64,000 nt of DNA from Pedobacter glucosidilyticus (GTDB lineage: Bacteria > Bacteroidota > Bacteroidia > Sphingobacteriales > Sphingobacteriaceae). The notes beneath the pieces are model-generated. The model saw only the letters and a program-made list of their open reading frames with translations. It ran no database searches and was not told where the DNA came from. Made by a program: the position numbers and the translations under genes. Positions 49,097 to 58,226 of the stretch are shown here, one piece after another; within the stretch, counting starts at the first letter, position 1, and each line of letters begins with the position of its first letter. The stretch covers positions 247,424 to 311,423 of the forward strand of contig NZ_DLHN01000024.1 of assembly GCF_002483235.1 (NCBI RefSeq), in the 5' to 3' direction.

Positions 49097-51889
49097 TCAA
49101 AACCTCTCTTTCAAATACTCGCCAGTATAAGATTTTCTTTGCTTTATTAATTCTTCCGGAGTACCTTCAAAAACTAAATCCCCACCTTTATCGCCTCCTT
49201 CTGGGCCAATATCTATAACCCAATCTGCACATTTTATAACATCCATATTATGTTCTATCACAATAATGGTATTGCCTTGTTCTATTAAAGCCTCAAAAGA
49301 TTTTAGCAATTTTTTTATATCATGAAAATGCAAACCTGTAGTTGGCTCGTCAAAAATGAATAAATTTTTGTGACTATTGTTACCTTTAATAAGAAAAGAT
49401 GCCAATTTTATCCTTTGTGCCTCGCCTCCAGAAAGCGTGTTTGACGATTGCCCTAAATGTACATAACCCAAACCTACATCTGCCAAAGGTTTTATTTTAT
49501 TGATGATTTTTTGTTCTGATTCAAAGAAAGCTAAGGCTTCATCAATAGTTAAATCTAAAACTTCTGATACGGTTTTATCTTTATAAGTAACGTCTAGAAC
49601 GTGTTGTTTAAAGCGCTTTCCTCCACAAGCTTCGCATGGTAAGAAAATATCTGCCATAAACTGCATTTCTATTTTAACCTCGCCTTCACCTTGACAAACA
49701 TCACACCTACCGCCCTCAACATTAAAAGAGAAAGCCGCTGGCTTTAATCCTGCTGCTTTAGCCGCAGGTTGGGCAGCATATAAAGCCCTAATCTCATCCC
49801 AAGCTTTAACATAAGTAACCGGATTTGAACGTGACGAACGCCCTATTGGGTTTTGATCTACCAACTCCACCTGAGTTAATAAATCATAAGCGCCTTCAAT
49901 TCCATCATATAATCCGGTTTGCTCGCCAGAATAATTACCTAAAACCTTTTGTAAAGCAGGAAATAAAACTCTTTTTACCAAAGATGTTTTTCCGGAACCA
50001 GAAACACCTGTAACCGCAGTTAATACGTTGAGCGGGAATTTTACATTAATATTTTGGAGGTTATTTTCTCTTGCTCCTTTTATTTCTATAAAATCAACTG
50101 GCTTTCTCCTATTTTTAGGAATGGCTATTTCTTCTCTTCCACTAAGATATTTGCCTGTTAAACTCTTCTCATCTTTAAGAATTTGTTGGTAAGAGCCTTC
50201 GAAAATTAAATTTCCTCCTTGTGTACCAGCTTCGGGCCCGATATCGATAATATGATCTGCGGCTTGCATAATTTCTTCTTCATGCTCTACCACCAAAACA
50301 GTGTTACCAACATCACGTAAAGATTTTAAGACACCTATTAACCTATTGGTATCTCTTGGATGTAAACCGATACTTGGCTCATCTAAAACATAAACAGAGC
50401 CCACTAAAGAACTTCCCAAAGATGTTGCTAAATTAATTCTTTGCGACTCGCCACCGGATAAAGTATTTGATAAACGATTTAAGGTTAAATATCCCAAACC
50501 AACTTCATTTAAGAAAACCACTCTGTTAGTGATTTCTAACAATAATCTTTTGGATATTTTTTGTTGTTGCTCATCTAACTTGATATTCTTAAAAAAGTCT
50601 AATAACCTTTCTAAAGGCATCAAAACCAAATCTGTAATAGAAAAGCCGTTTATTTTTACGTAAGCAGCATCTGGACGTAAACGTGTACCCAAACAATCTG
50701 GGCAATTGGTTTTACCACGATAACGTGATAACATCACCCTATATTGAATTTTATAAGTTTGTTCTTCTAGGTATTTAAAAAAATCATCTAAACCTTCAAA
50801 GTATTTATTCCCCTTCCAAAGCAATTTACGCTCTGCAACGGTTAGCTGACTAACAGATCTGTGAATAGGAAAATCGAATTTAGATGCATTTTTAATCAGC
50901 TTATCTAACCATTCTCTCATTTTCTCGCCACGCCAAGGAGCTATGGCACCATCGTAGATAGATTTTGATTTATCGGGGATAACCAAATCTTCATCAATAC
51001 CAATTACTTTACCATAACCTTCGCATTTCGGGCATGCTCCATAAGGATTATTAAAACTAAAGAAATTTGGTGTTGGCTCTTCAAACTTTATCCCATCCAA
51101 CTCAAACCTATCTGTAAAATGCTTTCTATCATCATCATAATCAACAAAGCAATCTCCTTTACCTTCAAAAAAAGCAGTTTGTACAGAGTCAGCAATTCTA
51201 CTTAAAGTTTCATCTTCTTGATTGGTTACTACCCTATCTATCAAGATTAAAATAGCGTTTTCATCAGTCAGATACTCATTTTTAATAGCTTTATCTTCTA
51301 ATATGGTTTCAACCTTTTTTATCTCACCTTTAAAAACAACTCTGGCGAAACCTTTCTGCAATAATACAGCTAGCTCTTCTTTTAAAGTTCTGTTATTATG
51401 TGGATGTAAAGGACACAAAATAGTAACCGTAGCGTCTTCTGGCAATGCGGATATATAATTTACAACATCGGTAACCGAATCTTTTTTAACTACGGCACCA
51501 GAAACCGGGGAAATCGTTTTTCCTATTCTACTAAAAAGCAGCTTTAAATAATCATAGATCTCTGTTGATGTACCAACAGTAGACCTAGGGTTTGATGTAA
51601 TTACTTTTTGCTCTATGGCAATAGCAGGGGCAATACCTTTGATGTAATCTACATCAGGCTTGTTCATACGACCTAAAAACTGCCTAGCGTAGGAAGATAA
51701 ACTTTCTACATATCTTCTTTGCCCCTCGGCGTATAGTGTATCAAAAGCTAAAGACGATTTTCCAGAGCCAGACATTCCTGTAACCACTACAAGTTTATTT
51801 TTGGGTATGGCAACATCTAAATTTTTGAGGTTATGAACCCTTGCCCCTTTTATAATTATATTATTTACCGAGTTTTTATCTTCTATCAT
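49097..51889 (-). CDS. uvrA: Excinuclease ABC subunit A
   Basis: 930 residues. Two ABC ATPase modules: Walker A GMSGSGKSSLAFDT (near 38) and GVSGSGKTSLVKRV (near 635), each with an LSGGE(A/S)QRI signature. Zinc modules CPKCEGYGKV, CPDCLGTRLR, CDVCQGEGE and CEACGGKRF are visible. It recognises damaged DNA and loads UvrB in nucleotide-excision repair. A TACTTTTG promoter box ends 7 nt before the ATG. Confidence 0.97.
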   Translation of the reverse strand: MIEDKNSVNNIIIKGARVHNLKNLDVAIPKNKLVVVTGMSGSGKSSLAFDTLYAEGQRRYVESLSSYARQFLGRMNKPDVDYIKGIAPAIAIEQKVITSNPRSTVGTSTEIYDYLKLLFSRIGKTISPVSGAVVKKDSVTDVVNYISALPEDATVTILCPLHPHNNRTLKEELAVLLQKGFARVVFKGEIKKVETILEDKAIKNEYLTDENAILILIDRVVTNQEDETLSRIADSVQTAFFEGKGDCFVDYDDDRKHFTDRFELDGIKFEEPTPNFFSFNNPYGACPKCEGYGKVIGIDEDLVIPDKSKSIYDGAIAPWRGEKMREWLDKLIKNASKFDFPIHRSVSQLTVAERKLLWKGNKYFEGLDDFFKYLEEQTYKIQYRVMLSRYRGKTNCPDCLGTRLRPDAAYVKINGFSITDLVLMPLERLLDFFKNIKLDEQQQKISKRLLLEITNRVVFLNEVGLGYLTLNRLSNTLSGGESQRINLATSLGSSLVGSVYVLDEPSIGLHPRDTNRLIGVLKSLRDVGNTVLVVEHEEEIMQAADHIIDIGPEAGTQGGNLIFEGSYQQILKDEKSLTGKYLSGREEIAIPKNRRKPVDFIEIKGARENNLQNINVKFPLNVLTAVTGVSGSGKTSLVKRVLFPALQKVLGNYSGEQTGLYDGIEGAYDLLTQVELVDQNPIGRSSRSNPVTYVKAWDEIRALYAAQPAAKAAGLKPAAFSFNVEGGRCDVCQGEGEVKIEMQFMADIFLPCEACGGKRFKQHVLDVTYKDKTVSEVLDLTIDEALAFFESEQKIINKIKPLADVGLGYVHLGQSSNTLSGGEAQRIKLASFLIKGNNSHKNLFIFDEPTTGLHFHDIKKLLKSFEALIEQGNTIIVIEHNMDVIKCADWVIDIGPEGGDKGGDLVFEGTPEELIKQRKSYTGEYLKERF

Positions 51890-51896
51890 CCTTTTA

Positions 51897-51904
51897 CAAA
51901 AGTA
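51897..51904 (-). promoter_or_regulatory. -7 box of uvrA, 7 nt from the start codon
   Basis: The minus strand reads TACTTTTG, a full consensus match; the leader would be near zero length. No LexA/SOS box was recognised by eye. Confidence 0.5.
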
Positions 51905-52205
51905 GGGCTTCTAAAAATTGTTTTGCACATTATTAAGTATTTTGACTTATTTTTAATATATCTTGCAAAGATGTAGCAAATTAACAAAAGCTAGCGTAAT
52001 AGCGTTTAATTAGCTTTTGTATTTTAAAATATCTCAATTGATTAAAATAATGTATCTTATAAAAAACTTGATAATTAAATTTTGATTTTTATAAAATTAT
52101 TATTTCATTTGGTAACAATAAATTTAACAACTCAAATTTTTAGCTTATAGAGAAAACTCTTACTTAATTAGAACTAACAACAGGAAGAATTAACTAGGAG
52201 GAATT
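51905..52205. other. intergenic region between uvrA and the sigma factor gene
   Basis: About 300 bp, very AT-rich. It holds a 10-bp inverted repeat ACAAAAGCTA/TAGCTTTTGT (51984-52020) around a 17-nt loop, of unknown role. No clean TAnnTTTG box for the sigma gene was found; TTCATTTG (in the ATTTCATTTGG stretch, around 52105) is one mismatch away. The last 15 bases contain the strong ribosome-binding site noted separately. Confidence 0.5.
52196..52201 (+). promoter_or_regulatory. perfect Shine-Dalgarno sequence of the sigma factor gene
   Basis: AGGAGG with a 4-nt gap before ATG 52206. A partly duplicated unit (AGGAAGAATTAACT then AGGAGGAATT) is present. Such strong sites are rare in Bacteroidota, whose ribosomes mostly ignore them. 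Confidence 0.7.
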
Positions 52206-52790
52206 ATGAGCTATCAAACCAAATCAGACCAAGAACTGGTACATCTTTATATTAAAGGCAAAGATGCTGCTCTAACAGAATTAATTACCAGACACAAATC
52301 CAGAATATATACATCCATTTATTTATTAGTAAAAGATGAATATTTGGCTGAAGATATTTTTCAAGACACTTTTATTAAAGTTATCAAAACCTTAAAACAA
52401 GGTAGATATAACGAAGAAGGTAAATTTTTACCTTGGGTATTAAGAATAGGCCACAACTTGGTTATAGATTATTTTAGGAAACAAAAAAGATCGCCAGTTA
52501 TTACTAATACCGATGGTTTTGACATTTTTGATGTTTTAGGGATTTACGATGAAAGTGCCGAGGACAAAATGGTTAAAGAACAAACCCATAAAGATTTAAA
52601 GCAATTGATTCATTTATTACCATCTGAGCAAAAAGAGGTATTAATTATGAGACATTATGGCGATTTATCTTTTAAAGAAATTGCAGATTTAACCCAAGTA
52701 AGCATAAATACCGCTTTAGGAAGAATGCGTTATGCGCTAAATAATCTGCGCAAAATGATTACAGAAAAAGAATTATCATTAAAAAATTGA
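52206..52790 (+). CDS. ECF-type RNA polymerase sigma factor
   Basis: 194 residues. Region 2: LITRHKSRIYTSIYLLVKDE and AEDIFQDTFIKVIK. Region 4 HTH: LPSEQKEVLIMRHYGDLSFK and VSINTALGRMRYALNNL. No anti-sigma factor of the FecR or zinc type follows; instead a 64-residue protein of unknown type comes 79 bp later. SigW-like sigma factors of this form in Bacteroidota act in envelope or general stress. Targets unknown. Confidence 0.92.
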   Translation: MSYQTKSDQELVHLYIKGKDAALTELITRHKSRIYTSIYLLVKDEYLAEDIFQDTFIKVIKTLKQGRYNEEGKFLPWVLRIGHNLVIDYFRKQKRSPVITNTDGFDIFDVLGIYDESAEDKMVKEQTHKDLKQLIHLLPSEQKEVLIMRHYGDLSFKEIADLTQVSINTALGRMRYALNNLRKMITEKELSLKN

Positions 52791-52869
52791 TTTTTTATTC
52801 GACTGTAAAATAATAGCAGCAGCTAAACGTTTCTATTTTATATTTAACAAATTTTAACAGTTAAAGCTT

Positions 52870-53064
52870 ATGATAGAAACTTTTACACAACAAAACTCTG
52901 AATTGTTTGGCGAACAAAATAACGAGGAGGAAACTGCTATGAAAAATTTTACTATAGAAGAACACTTGTTTTACGAACAGTTGAAACCTGCTTTAAACAC
53001 ACTGATTAAAAATCCATCAGAAGAAAGTATTAAAAGGATTTTAAGATATTCTAAATCTTTATAA
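52870..53064 (+). CDS. small acidic protein downstream of the sigma factor, unknown
   Basis: 64 residues, no membrane segment: MIETFTQQNSELFGEQNNEE then a helical C-terminal part with HLFYEQLKPALNTLIKN and SIKRILRYSK. An internal ATG at 52939 (41 residues, MKNFTIEEHLF) is preceded by GAGGAGG (52924-52930) with an 8-nt gap and could be a second or the only start. It may be a regulator or partner of the sigma factor (guess from position). Family not recognised. Confidence 0.6.
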   Translation: MIETFTQQNSELFGEQNNEEETAMKNFTIEEHLFYEQLKPALNTLIKNPSEESIKRILRYSKSL

Positions 53065-53065
53065 A

Positions 53066-53101
53066 CAAAGAGGCTTCTTTATATTCCAAGAAGCCTCTTT
53101 G
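53066..53101. terminator. bidirectional terminator between the small protein gene and hemJ
   Basis: A 14-bp stem CAAAGAGGCTTCTT / AAGAAGCCTCTTTG with an 8-nt loop, abutting the hemJ stop codon at 53102 and ending the convergent small gene. T-runs are short on both sides. Confidence 0.75.
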
Positions 53102-53641
53102 CTATGCTTTATTTTTTAATCGGTAATATTTGTAAACTTTAACTGCCGACATGATGACTGCACTAAAAATAATTAGACCAATTAACCCGTAAAGCCAATC
53201 TACTGCACTTTTTAAAACCACCGTAAAAACTATAGCTACTAAAAATATAGTTGCCAATTCATTCCATAACCTTAATTGGGTACTTGTCATTTTAAAAATT
53301 CCATTTCTGAGTTGCTTGATAATTCTACCGCATAGAAAATGATAGATAAGTAAACCTATAACAAAAGCTATTTTTACTTGCATCCAACCGGTTTGTAATA
53401 AACCGGGATTTAGGTGTAGCATAGTTAAACCAGCCAGAACGCTTAATAACATAGCCGGCGTAGTGATGATATTCCAAAGTTTTGATTCCATTATTTGGAA
53501 TTGCTTTTGTAAAATATCGCGTTCTAAAGCAGGCTTTTCATTAGCTTCTGTATGATAAATAAATAACCTTACGATGTAAAAAAGCCCAGCCATCCAGCTA
53601 ACTACAAATATGATATGTATAGACAGAACGTATTGGTACAT
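53102..53641 (-). CDS. hemJ: HemJ-type protoporphyrinogen IX oxidase (CopD-like membrane protein)
   Basis: 179 residues with four membrane helices. N-terminal LSIHIIFVVSWMAGLFYIVRLFIYH carries the conserved His and the WMAGLFY pattern of HemJ, and the later WMQVKIAFVIG carries the conserved Lys. HemJ oxidises protoporphyrinogen IX to protoporphyrin IX. Often mis-called CopD or hypothetical; the haem gene context (46 bp after hemE) decides. Confidence 0.82.
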   Translation of the reverse strand: MYQYVLSIHIIFVVSWMAGLFYIVRLFIYHTEANEKPALERDILQKQFQIMESKLWNIITTPAMLLSVLAGLTMLHLNPGLLQTGWMQVKIAFVIGLLIYHFLCGRIIKQLRNGIFKMTSTQLRLWNELATIFLVAIVFTVVLKSAVDWLYGLIGLIIFSAVIMSAVKVYKYYRLKNKA

Positions 53642-53687
53642 TTTCGTTTGATTAATTTACTTTATGAAACCTTAGTAAACACTACAT

Positions 53688-54725
53688 CTAGTATCTAAAC
53701 TCTTTTACTACTTCTATAGCGTATTTTACATTGTCGAAAGGAATATCAGGCATAATACCGTGGCCTAAATTAAAGATAAAGCCTTTTTCTCCACGCATAC
53801 GTTCAAAAAGTCTATGGATTTTCTCTTTGATAACCTTTTTATCTGCATAAAGAACAAAAGGATCAAGATTTCCTTGAACTGCCATTCCTTGTGGTAAACG
53901 TTGCTTAATATCTTTCAAATCAACATTCCAATCTATAGAAACAACATCTGGCTTAGCTTCTGCCATTAGTGGTGCAAAAACCGAGCTTCCTTTACAAAAA
54001 GAAATAACTGGAATATCTTTTCTATTTAGTTTACTGATGATTTCTTTGATGTAACGATGAGAAAACTCGTTATAATCATCCCAACTTAAAGCCAAAGCCC
54101 AACTATCAAATATCTGAACAGCGTTAACACCAGCTGCAATTTGCAGGTTTAAATAGTCAACCGTTACTGTTGCAATTTTACTTAAAAGCTTATGTGCCAA
54201 TTCTGGATGATTATGAATCATAAGTTTTGTTAATTTAAAATCTTTAGAAGAACCACCTTCTACAAGATAACTCATTACGGTAAAAGGTGCACCTGCAAAG
54301 CCAATTAATGGAATTTGCTTATCTCCCAAAGCGCTTAACCTTTGCTGAATAACTTTTATTGCATCAGCAACATATTGTAAACGATGGGTAACATCAACTT
54401 CTAGGGCATCAATATCTTGAGCTGTTCTTACCGGATTGGCAAATCTGGGTCCAACACCTTGTTCAAAACTTAAATCGCCGCCCATTGCTTCTCCTGTAAC
54501 CAAAATATCTGAAAACAAAATAGCGGCATCTATACCCAATAAATCAACTGGTAACATGGTTACATCAGCAGCAATTTCTGGTGTTTTACACATTTCCAGA
54601 AAAGAATATTTGTTTTTAATCTCCCAGTATTCTGGCATAAATCTGCCTGCCTGACGCATCATCCAAACTGGTGGGCGTTCTGTTTCCTGAGATAAAGCTG
54701 CTTTAATAAATAATGAATCCTTCAT
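53688..54725 (-). CDS. hemE: Uroporphyrinogen decarboxylase
   Basis: 345 residues. N-terminal signature PPVWMMRQAGRFMPEY, GFAGAPFTVMSYLVEGG, and a C-terminal FNLGHGIMPDIP. It removes four carboxyls from uroporphyrinogen III to give coproporphyrinogen III. Its ATG overlaps the stop of the upstream TPR-like gene by 4 bp (ATGA). Confidence 0.97.
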   Translation of the reverse strand: MKDSLFIKAALSQETERPPVWMMRQAGRFMPEYWEIKNKYSFLEMCKTPEIAADVTMLPVDLLGIDAAILFSDILVTGEAMGGDLSFEQGVGPRFANPVRTAQDIDALEVDVTHRLQYVADAIKVIQQRLSALGDKQIPLIGFAGAPFTVMSYLVEGGSSKDFKLTKLMIHNHPELAHKLLSKIATVTVDYLNLQIAAGVNAVQIFDSWALALSWDDYNEFSHRYIKEIISKLNRKDIPVISFCKGSSVFAPLMAEAKPDVVSIDWNVDLKDIKQRLPQGMAVQGNLDPFVLYADKKVIKEKIHRLFERMRGEKGFIFNLGHGIMPDIPFDNVKYAIEVVKEFRY

Positions 54726-55237
54726 TTAATTTGATGTAACTCTTTTTCTAAATTTTTTAATATGCTTTGTTGTCTGGCTGGCAAAGGTATCTTTTTTGCT
54801 TCTGCTATCCATAACAAACCTTTTTCTTTTTGCTTATTTCTGAGATTAATATTGGCTAAGTGCATGATAGTTATACCTAAATCTTGAGCTTTAAGTCCCG
54901 AAAAGGCTGCTTTTTCTAAATGGTGCTCAGCAGTTTTATAATCCATCTGATGTATAGCTATACAACCTAATAAATATGCGTAATAAGGTTTTCTCTTTTT
55001 ACTTAAATATTGAGGTTTGGCAATGCTGAGAAGTAAATTTTTAGCTGTTTCGTAATCTTTGTTTTTAAATTGCTTAGCCGCTAAAATAATAGGTCCTTCT
55101 TTAAAATAGCCCCAAACAACCAAACCAATAAATAAAAAGCTTAATGCTGCAATTTCATAAACTTTTAAAGTTATGGCCAACGCAGCAACAATTAAAAGTA
55201 AGAAAACAACTAACCACCTAGCCTTATTACTAAACAT
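54722..55237 (-). CDS. membrane-anchored TPR-like protein, unknown
   Basis: 171 residues: two adjacent N-terminal membrane helices (WLVVFLLLIVAALAITL and IAALSFLFIGLVVWGYF) and a soluble part with repeats like TPR (KNKDYETAKNLLLSIAK, HQMDYKTAEHHLEKAAFSG, NKQKEKGLLWIAEAKK). It may scaffold enzymes or envelope proteins; function not known. Locked into the haem operon: 5 bp after the response regulator and overlapping hemE by 4 bp. Confidence 0.75.
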   Translation of the reverse strand: MFSNKARWLVVFLLLIVAALAITLKVYEIAALSFLFIGLVVWGYFKEGPIILAAKQFKNKDYETAKNLLLSIAKPQYLSKKRKPYYAYLLGCIAIHQMDYKTAEHHLEKAAFSGLKAQDLGITIMHLANINLRNKQKEKGLLWIAEAKKIPLPARQQSILKNLEKELHQIK

Positions 55238-55242
55238 GTTTT

Positions 55243-55944
55243 TTAAGCATCAGTAAATTTATAACCAACGCCTCTAATAGAGTGGAAATAAATAGGATTT
55301 TTTTGATCTGGCTCAAAGTATTTTCTAAACGTAAGGATAAAATTATCTATAGTTCTGGTTGATGGATAAACATCGTAATTCCAAACAGTTTCTAAGATTT
55401 GCTCACGGGAAACAGCCTCATTCTTGCGCTCTATCAATAATTTTAAAAGCATGGTTTCCTTTTTGGTTAATGGAGTAATGGTGCCATTTTCATGCTTTAG
55501 CTCAAAGGAATTGAAATAAATAGTTTTATCACCTATTTTGTATGAATTGATTTCCTTTAAATCATCGCCTTTCATACTTCTTTTAATAAGATTATTTACC
55601 CTCAAAATAAGCTCTTCTAAATTGAAGGGTTTTGTTAGATAATCATCAGCACCTTTTTTAAGTCCGGTAACCCTATCTTCAGAAGTATTTTTAGCTGTCA
55701 AGAACATGATAGGTACCTCGCTATTTTCTAGCCTGATAGTTTCAGCAACCTGAAAACCATCTATCTCAGGCACCATAACATCTAAAATGATGAGGTTAAA
55801 TTTTTCTTCTTTAAAAACTTTTAAAGCTTTTTTTCCGTCAGTTACGGCTCTTACAAAAAAGCCTTCCATTTCTAGGTTTAGTTTGATGGCTTCAAGAAGG
55901 TGTTCTTCATCTTCCATCAATAATATTCTTTGTTTATTTACCAT
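55243..55944 (-). CDS. OmpR-family response regulator
   Basis: 233 residues. Receiver with acidic pair MEDEEH near residue 10 and phospho-Asp in LIILDVMVPEIDGFQVA (about residue 53), then a winged-helix output domain (TPLTKKETMLLKLLIERKNE, STRTIDNFILTFRKYF). It is read with the sensor kinase 12 bp upstream. DNA target unknown; haem or envelope stress is a fair guess because of the operon. Confidence 0.93.
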   Translation of the reverse strand: MVNKQRILLMEDEEHLLEAIKLNLEMEGFFVRAVTDGKKALKVFKEEKFNLIILDVMVPEIDGFQVAETIRLENSEVPIMFLTAKNTSEDRVTGLKKGADDYLTKPFNLEELILRVNNLIKRSMKGDDLKEINSYKIGDKTIYFNSFELKHENGTITPLTKKETMLLKLLIERKNEAVSREQILETVWNYDVYPSTRTIDNFILTFRKYFEPDQKNPIYFHSIRGVGYKFTDA

Positions 55945-55956
55945 AATTGTAATTTT

Positions 55957-56820
55957 TTATCCAAAAGAAACTTCAAAAATAGTTCCGCTTGGTGTGTTGT
56001 TTTTTACTTTAATAAGTGCTTGATGATTTTCTAACACTTGTTTCACAATAAATAAACCCAAACCTGTGCCTTTAGTTTTACGTGTATTCTCGCTACCTAC
56101 TCTGTAAAACTTATCAAATATCTTTGGCTTTTCTACATCTGGTATACCCATACCTAAATCGGCAACTTTAAAGCATACTTTACCATTACTTTTACGCTCT
56201 AAACTTACATGAATAGGCACACAGTCTGGCGAATATTTTACTGCGTTTTCTATTAAATTGGTTACTACAGAAGCCATGGCAAACTTATCACCAGTAATAA
56301 AAATATTTGGTTCTATTTGTGTAATTAATGCTTCTTTATTGCAAACATGTATTTGTAACCTAGCTACAATTTTTTCTATTAATTCTGATAAGTTAAGCTG
56401 CTCTTTAGGAAAACTATAAGATTTATTCTCAATCTTTGAAGCAAGCAACATATTTTCAACTAAATCATCTAACCTTTCTATATCAAGTAGCGACTTTCCA
56501 ATGAAATTTTGTTGAGTTTCTTTATCTAAATCTCTCTTTTGTATAGTTTGGAGATATAATTTTATAGAAGCAAGAGGAGATTTAAGCTCATGAGTTACAG
56601 AAAGCAAGAAATTCTTTTGCTGCGCATTCATTTTCTTTTCTCTGTTAATAGCTTTATGCAATTTATACGCTCCAAAACTCATCAAAGAAACAAAAACAAT
56701 ACCTTCGCCAATTACCATACCTCTTCTAATAGGCTCCAACTCAATAAGTAAAGTTGCCCACCAAAATAATTGTGCAATTACGTAGAAAACTAAAACGTAA
56801 AATATGGTTAGCGGTTTCAT
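55957..56820 (-). CDS. Sensor histidine kinase
   Basis: 287 residues. Two membrane helices at the N terminus (IFYVLVFYVIAQLFWWATLL, GMVIGEGIVFVSLMSFGAY) with almost no periplasmic loop, then HisKA (LSVTHELKSPLASIKLYLQ) and HATPase (NLIENAVKYSP, DLGMGIP, GTGLGLFIV). The small loop suggests sensing within the membrane. It starts 1 bp after the hemL stop and precedes its regulator by 12 bp. Confidence 0.93.
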   Translation of the reverse strand: MKPLTIFYVLVFYVIAQLFWWATLLIELEPIRRGMVIGEGIVFVSLMSFGAYKLHKAINREKKMNAQQKNFLLSVTHELKSPLASIKLYLQTIQKRDLDKETQQNFIGKSLLDIERLDDLVENMLLASKIENKSYSFPKEQLNLSELIEKIVARLQIHVCNKEALITQIEPNIFITGDKFAMASVVTNLIENAVKYSPDCVPIHVSLERKSNGKVCFKVADLGMGIPDVEKPKIFDKFYRVGSENTRKTKGTGLGLFIVKQVLENHQALIKVKNNTPSGTIFEVSFG

Positions 56821-56821
56821 G

Positions 56822-58198
56822 TTATCTGCTTCTGAATACGATGTCTAAAGTTTCAAAAATTTGTCTTTTTGCCTTCTCTAAATCTAACTTACTGTGCGCT
56901 GCTGATATAAAGCCTACCTCGTAACCTGAGGGTCCGAAATAAACTCCCCTATTAAGTAATTCTTTGTGCATCACCTTAAACTTCTCCATACTAGCCGGGT
57001 CTATATCTTCTGCCGTTTGGATTTTATCTTTATCGGTGAAGGCAAACCAAAAGATAGAACCTATAGTAAACACTTTAAATTTATAGTTTTTTGCAGTGGC
57101 GTAACGTTGTATAGAATCTGTAAACTCTTGAGTTTTATTATTTAATTCTTTATAAAAGCCAGATTTACTAAGTTCGGTTAATTGAGCAATACCAGCAGCC
57201 ATAGCAACCGGGTTGCCAGATAATGTACCTGCTTGATAAACCCCTCCTTCCGGAGATATATTAGACATAATTGCCGATGAAGATGCATAAGCACCTACAG
57301 GTAACCCACCGCCAATAATTTTACCGTAAGTAACAATGTCTGGTTGTATATCATAATATCCGGCAGCACCTTCAAAACCTACTCTAAAGCCAGAAATTAC
57401 TTCATCAAATATTAATAAAGCACAGTTTTCATTACAAATATCTCTTACAAATTGTAGAAAATCTTTGTCTTGTAAAAGTAAACCATTATTAGCTGGCACT
57501 GGCTCTATAATAACTGCCGCAATTTGGTCTTTAAATCCCTCAAAAGCCTTTTTCAAAGCTTCTTTATCATTAAGCGAAACTACAATAGTTTCATTAGCAA
57601 AAGATTTTGGTATACCAGCAGATGATGTTTCTCCAAAAGTAACCAAACCAGAACCCGCTTTCACTAGAAGAGAATCTGAGTGACCATGATAACAGCCTTC
57701 AAATTTTATAATTTTATCTCTTTTGGTAGTACCTCTTGCTAAACGGATAGCAGACATTACAGCTTCTGTACCAGAACTCGTAAATCTTATCTTTTCTATG
57801 TACTTATTATTAGAGATGATAAGCTCTGCCAATTCATTTTCTAAAGCTGTTGGAGCACCAAAAGACATTCCATTAGCCATTACCTCAACAACTTTTTCTC
57901 TTACTTTTGCAGGATTATGACCTAAAATTAATGGTCCCCATGAGCAGCAAAAATCAATAAATTGATTGCCATCTGCATCCCATAAATAGCAACCATCACC
58001 TTTTTCTATAAAAAGAGGCGTTCCATAAACAGATTTAAAAGCTCTTACCGGTGAATTTACACCACCTGGAAAAAAGGTTTTTGCTTTTTCATATAATTGA
58101 GCAGACTTTTCTCTGGATATATCTGGTTTTGCTCCAGAATTTAAGGATGTAGTTTCTTCCTCACCGCTACTAAAAATCTTTTTTATCGAATCGAACAT
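56822..58198 (-). CDS. hemL: Glutamate-1-semialdehyde 2,1-aminomutase
   Basis: About 458 residues. AT class III fold: FFPGGVNSPVRAF, the RFTSSGTEAVMSAIRLARG region, IFDEVISGFRVG and the PLP lysine in YGKIIGGGLPVGAYA. It converts glutamate 1-semialdehyde to 5-aminolevulinate. The frame runs up to 58261, but that would overlap hemB and give an unrelated N terminus; MFDSIKKIFSSG at 58198 is chosen. The Ser/Glu-rich first ~30 residues are an extra N-terminal piece compared with E. coli HemL. Confidence 0.95.
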   Translation of the reverse strand: MFDSIKKIFSSGEEETTSLNSGAKPDISREKSAQLYEKAKTFFPGGVNSPVRAFKSVYGTPLFIEKGDGCYLWDADGNQFIDFCCSWGPLILGHNPAKVREKVVEVMANGMSFGAPTALENELAELIISNNKYIEKIRFTSSGTEAVMSAIRLARGTTKRDKIIKFEGCYHGHSDSLLVKAGSGLVTFGETSSAGIPKSFANETIVVSLNDKEALKKAFEGFKDQIAAVIIEPVPANNGLLLQDKDFLQFVRDICNENCALLIFDEVISGFRVGFEGAAGYYDIQPDIVTYGKIIGGGLPVGAYASSSAIMSNISPEGGVYQAGTLSGNPVAMAAGIAQLTELSKSGFYKELNNKTQEFTDSIQRYATAKNYKFKVFTIGSIFWFAFTDKDKIQTAEDIDPASMEKFKVMHKELLNRGVYFGPSGYEVGFISAAHSKLDLEKAKRQIFETLDIVFRSR

Positions 58199-58226
58199 CT
58201 TTTTATAATTATGGGGTAATCTCTTA

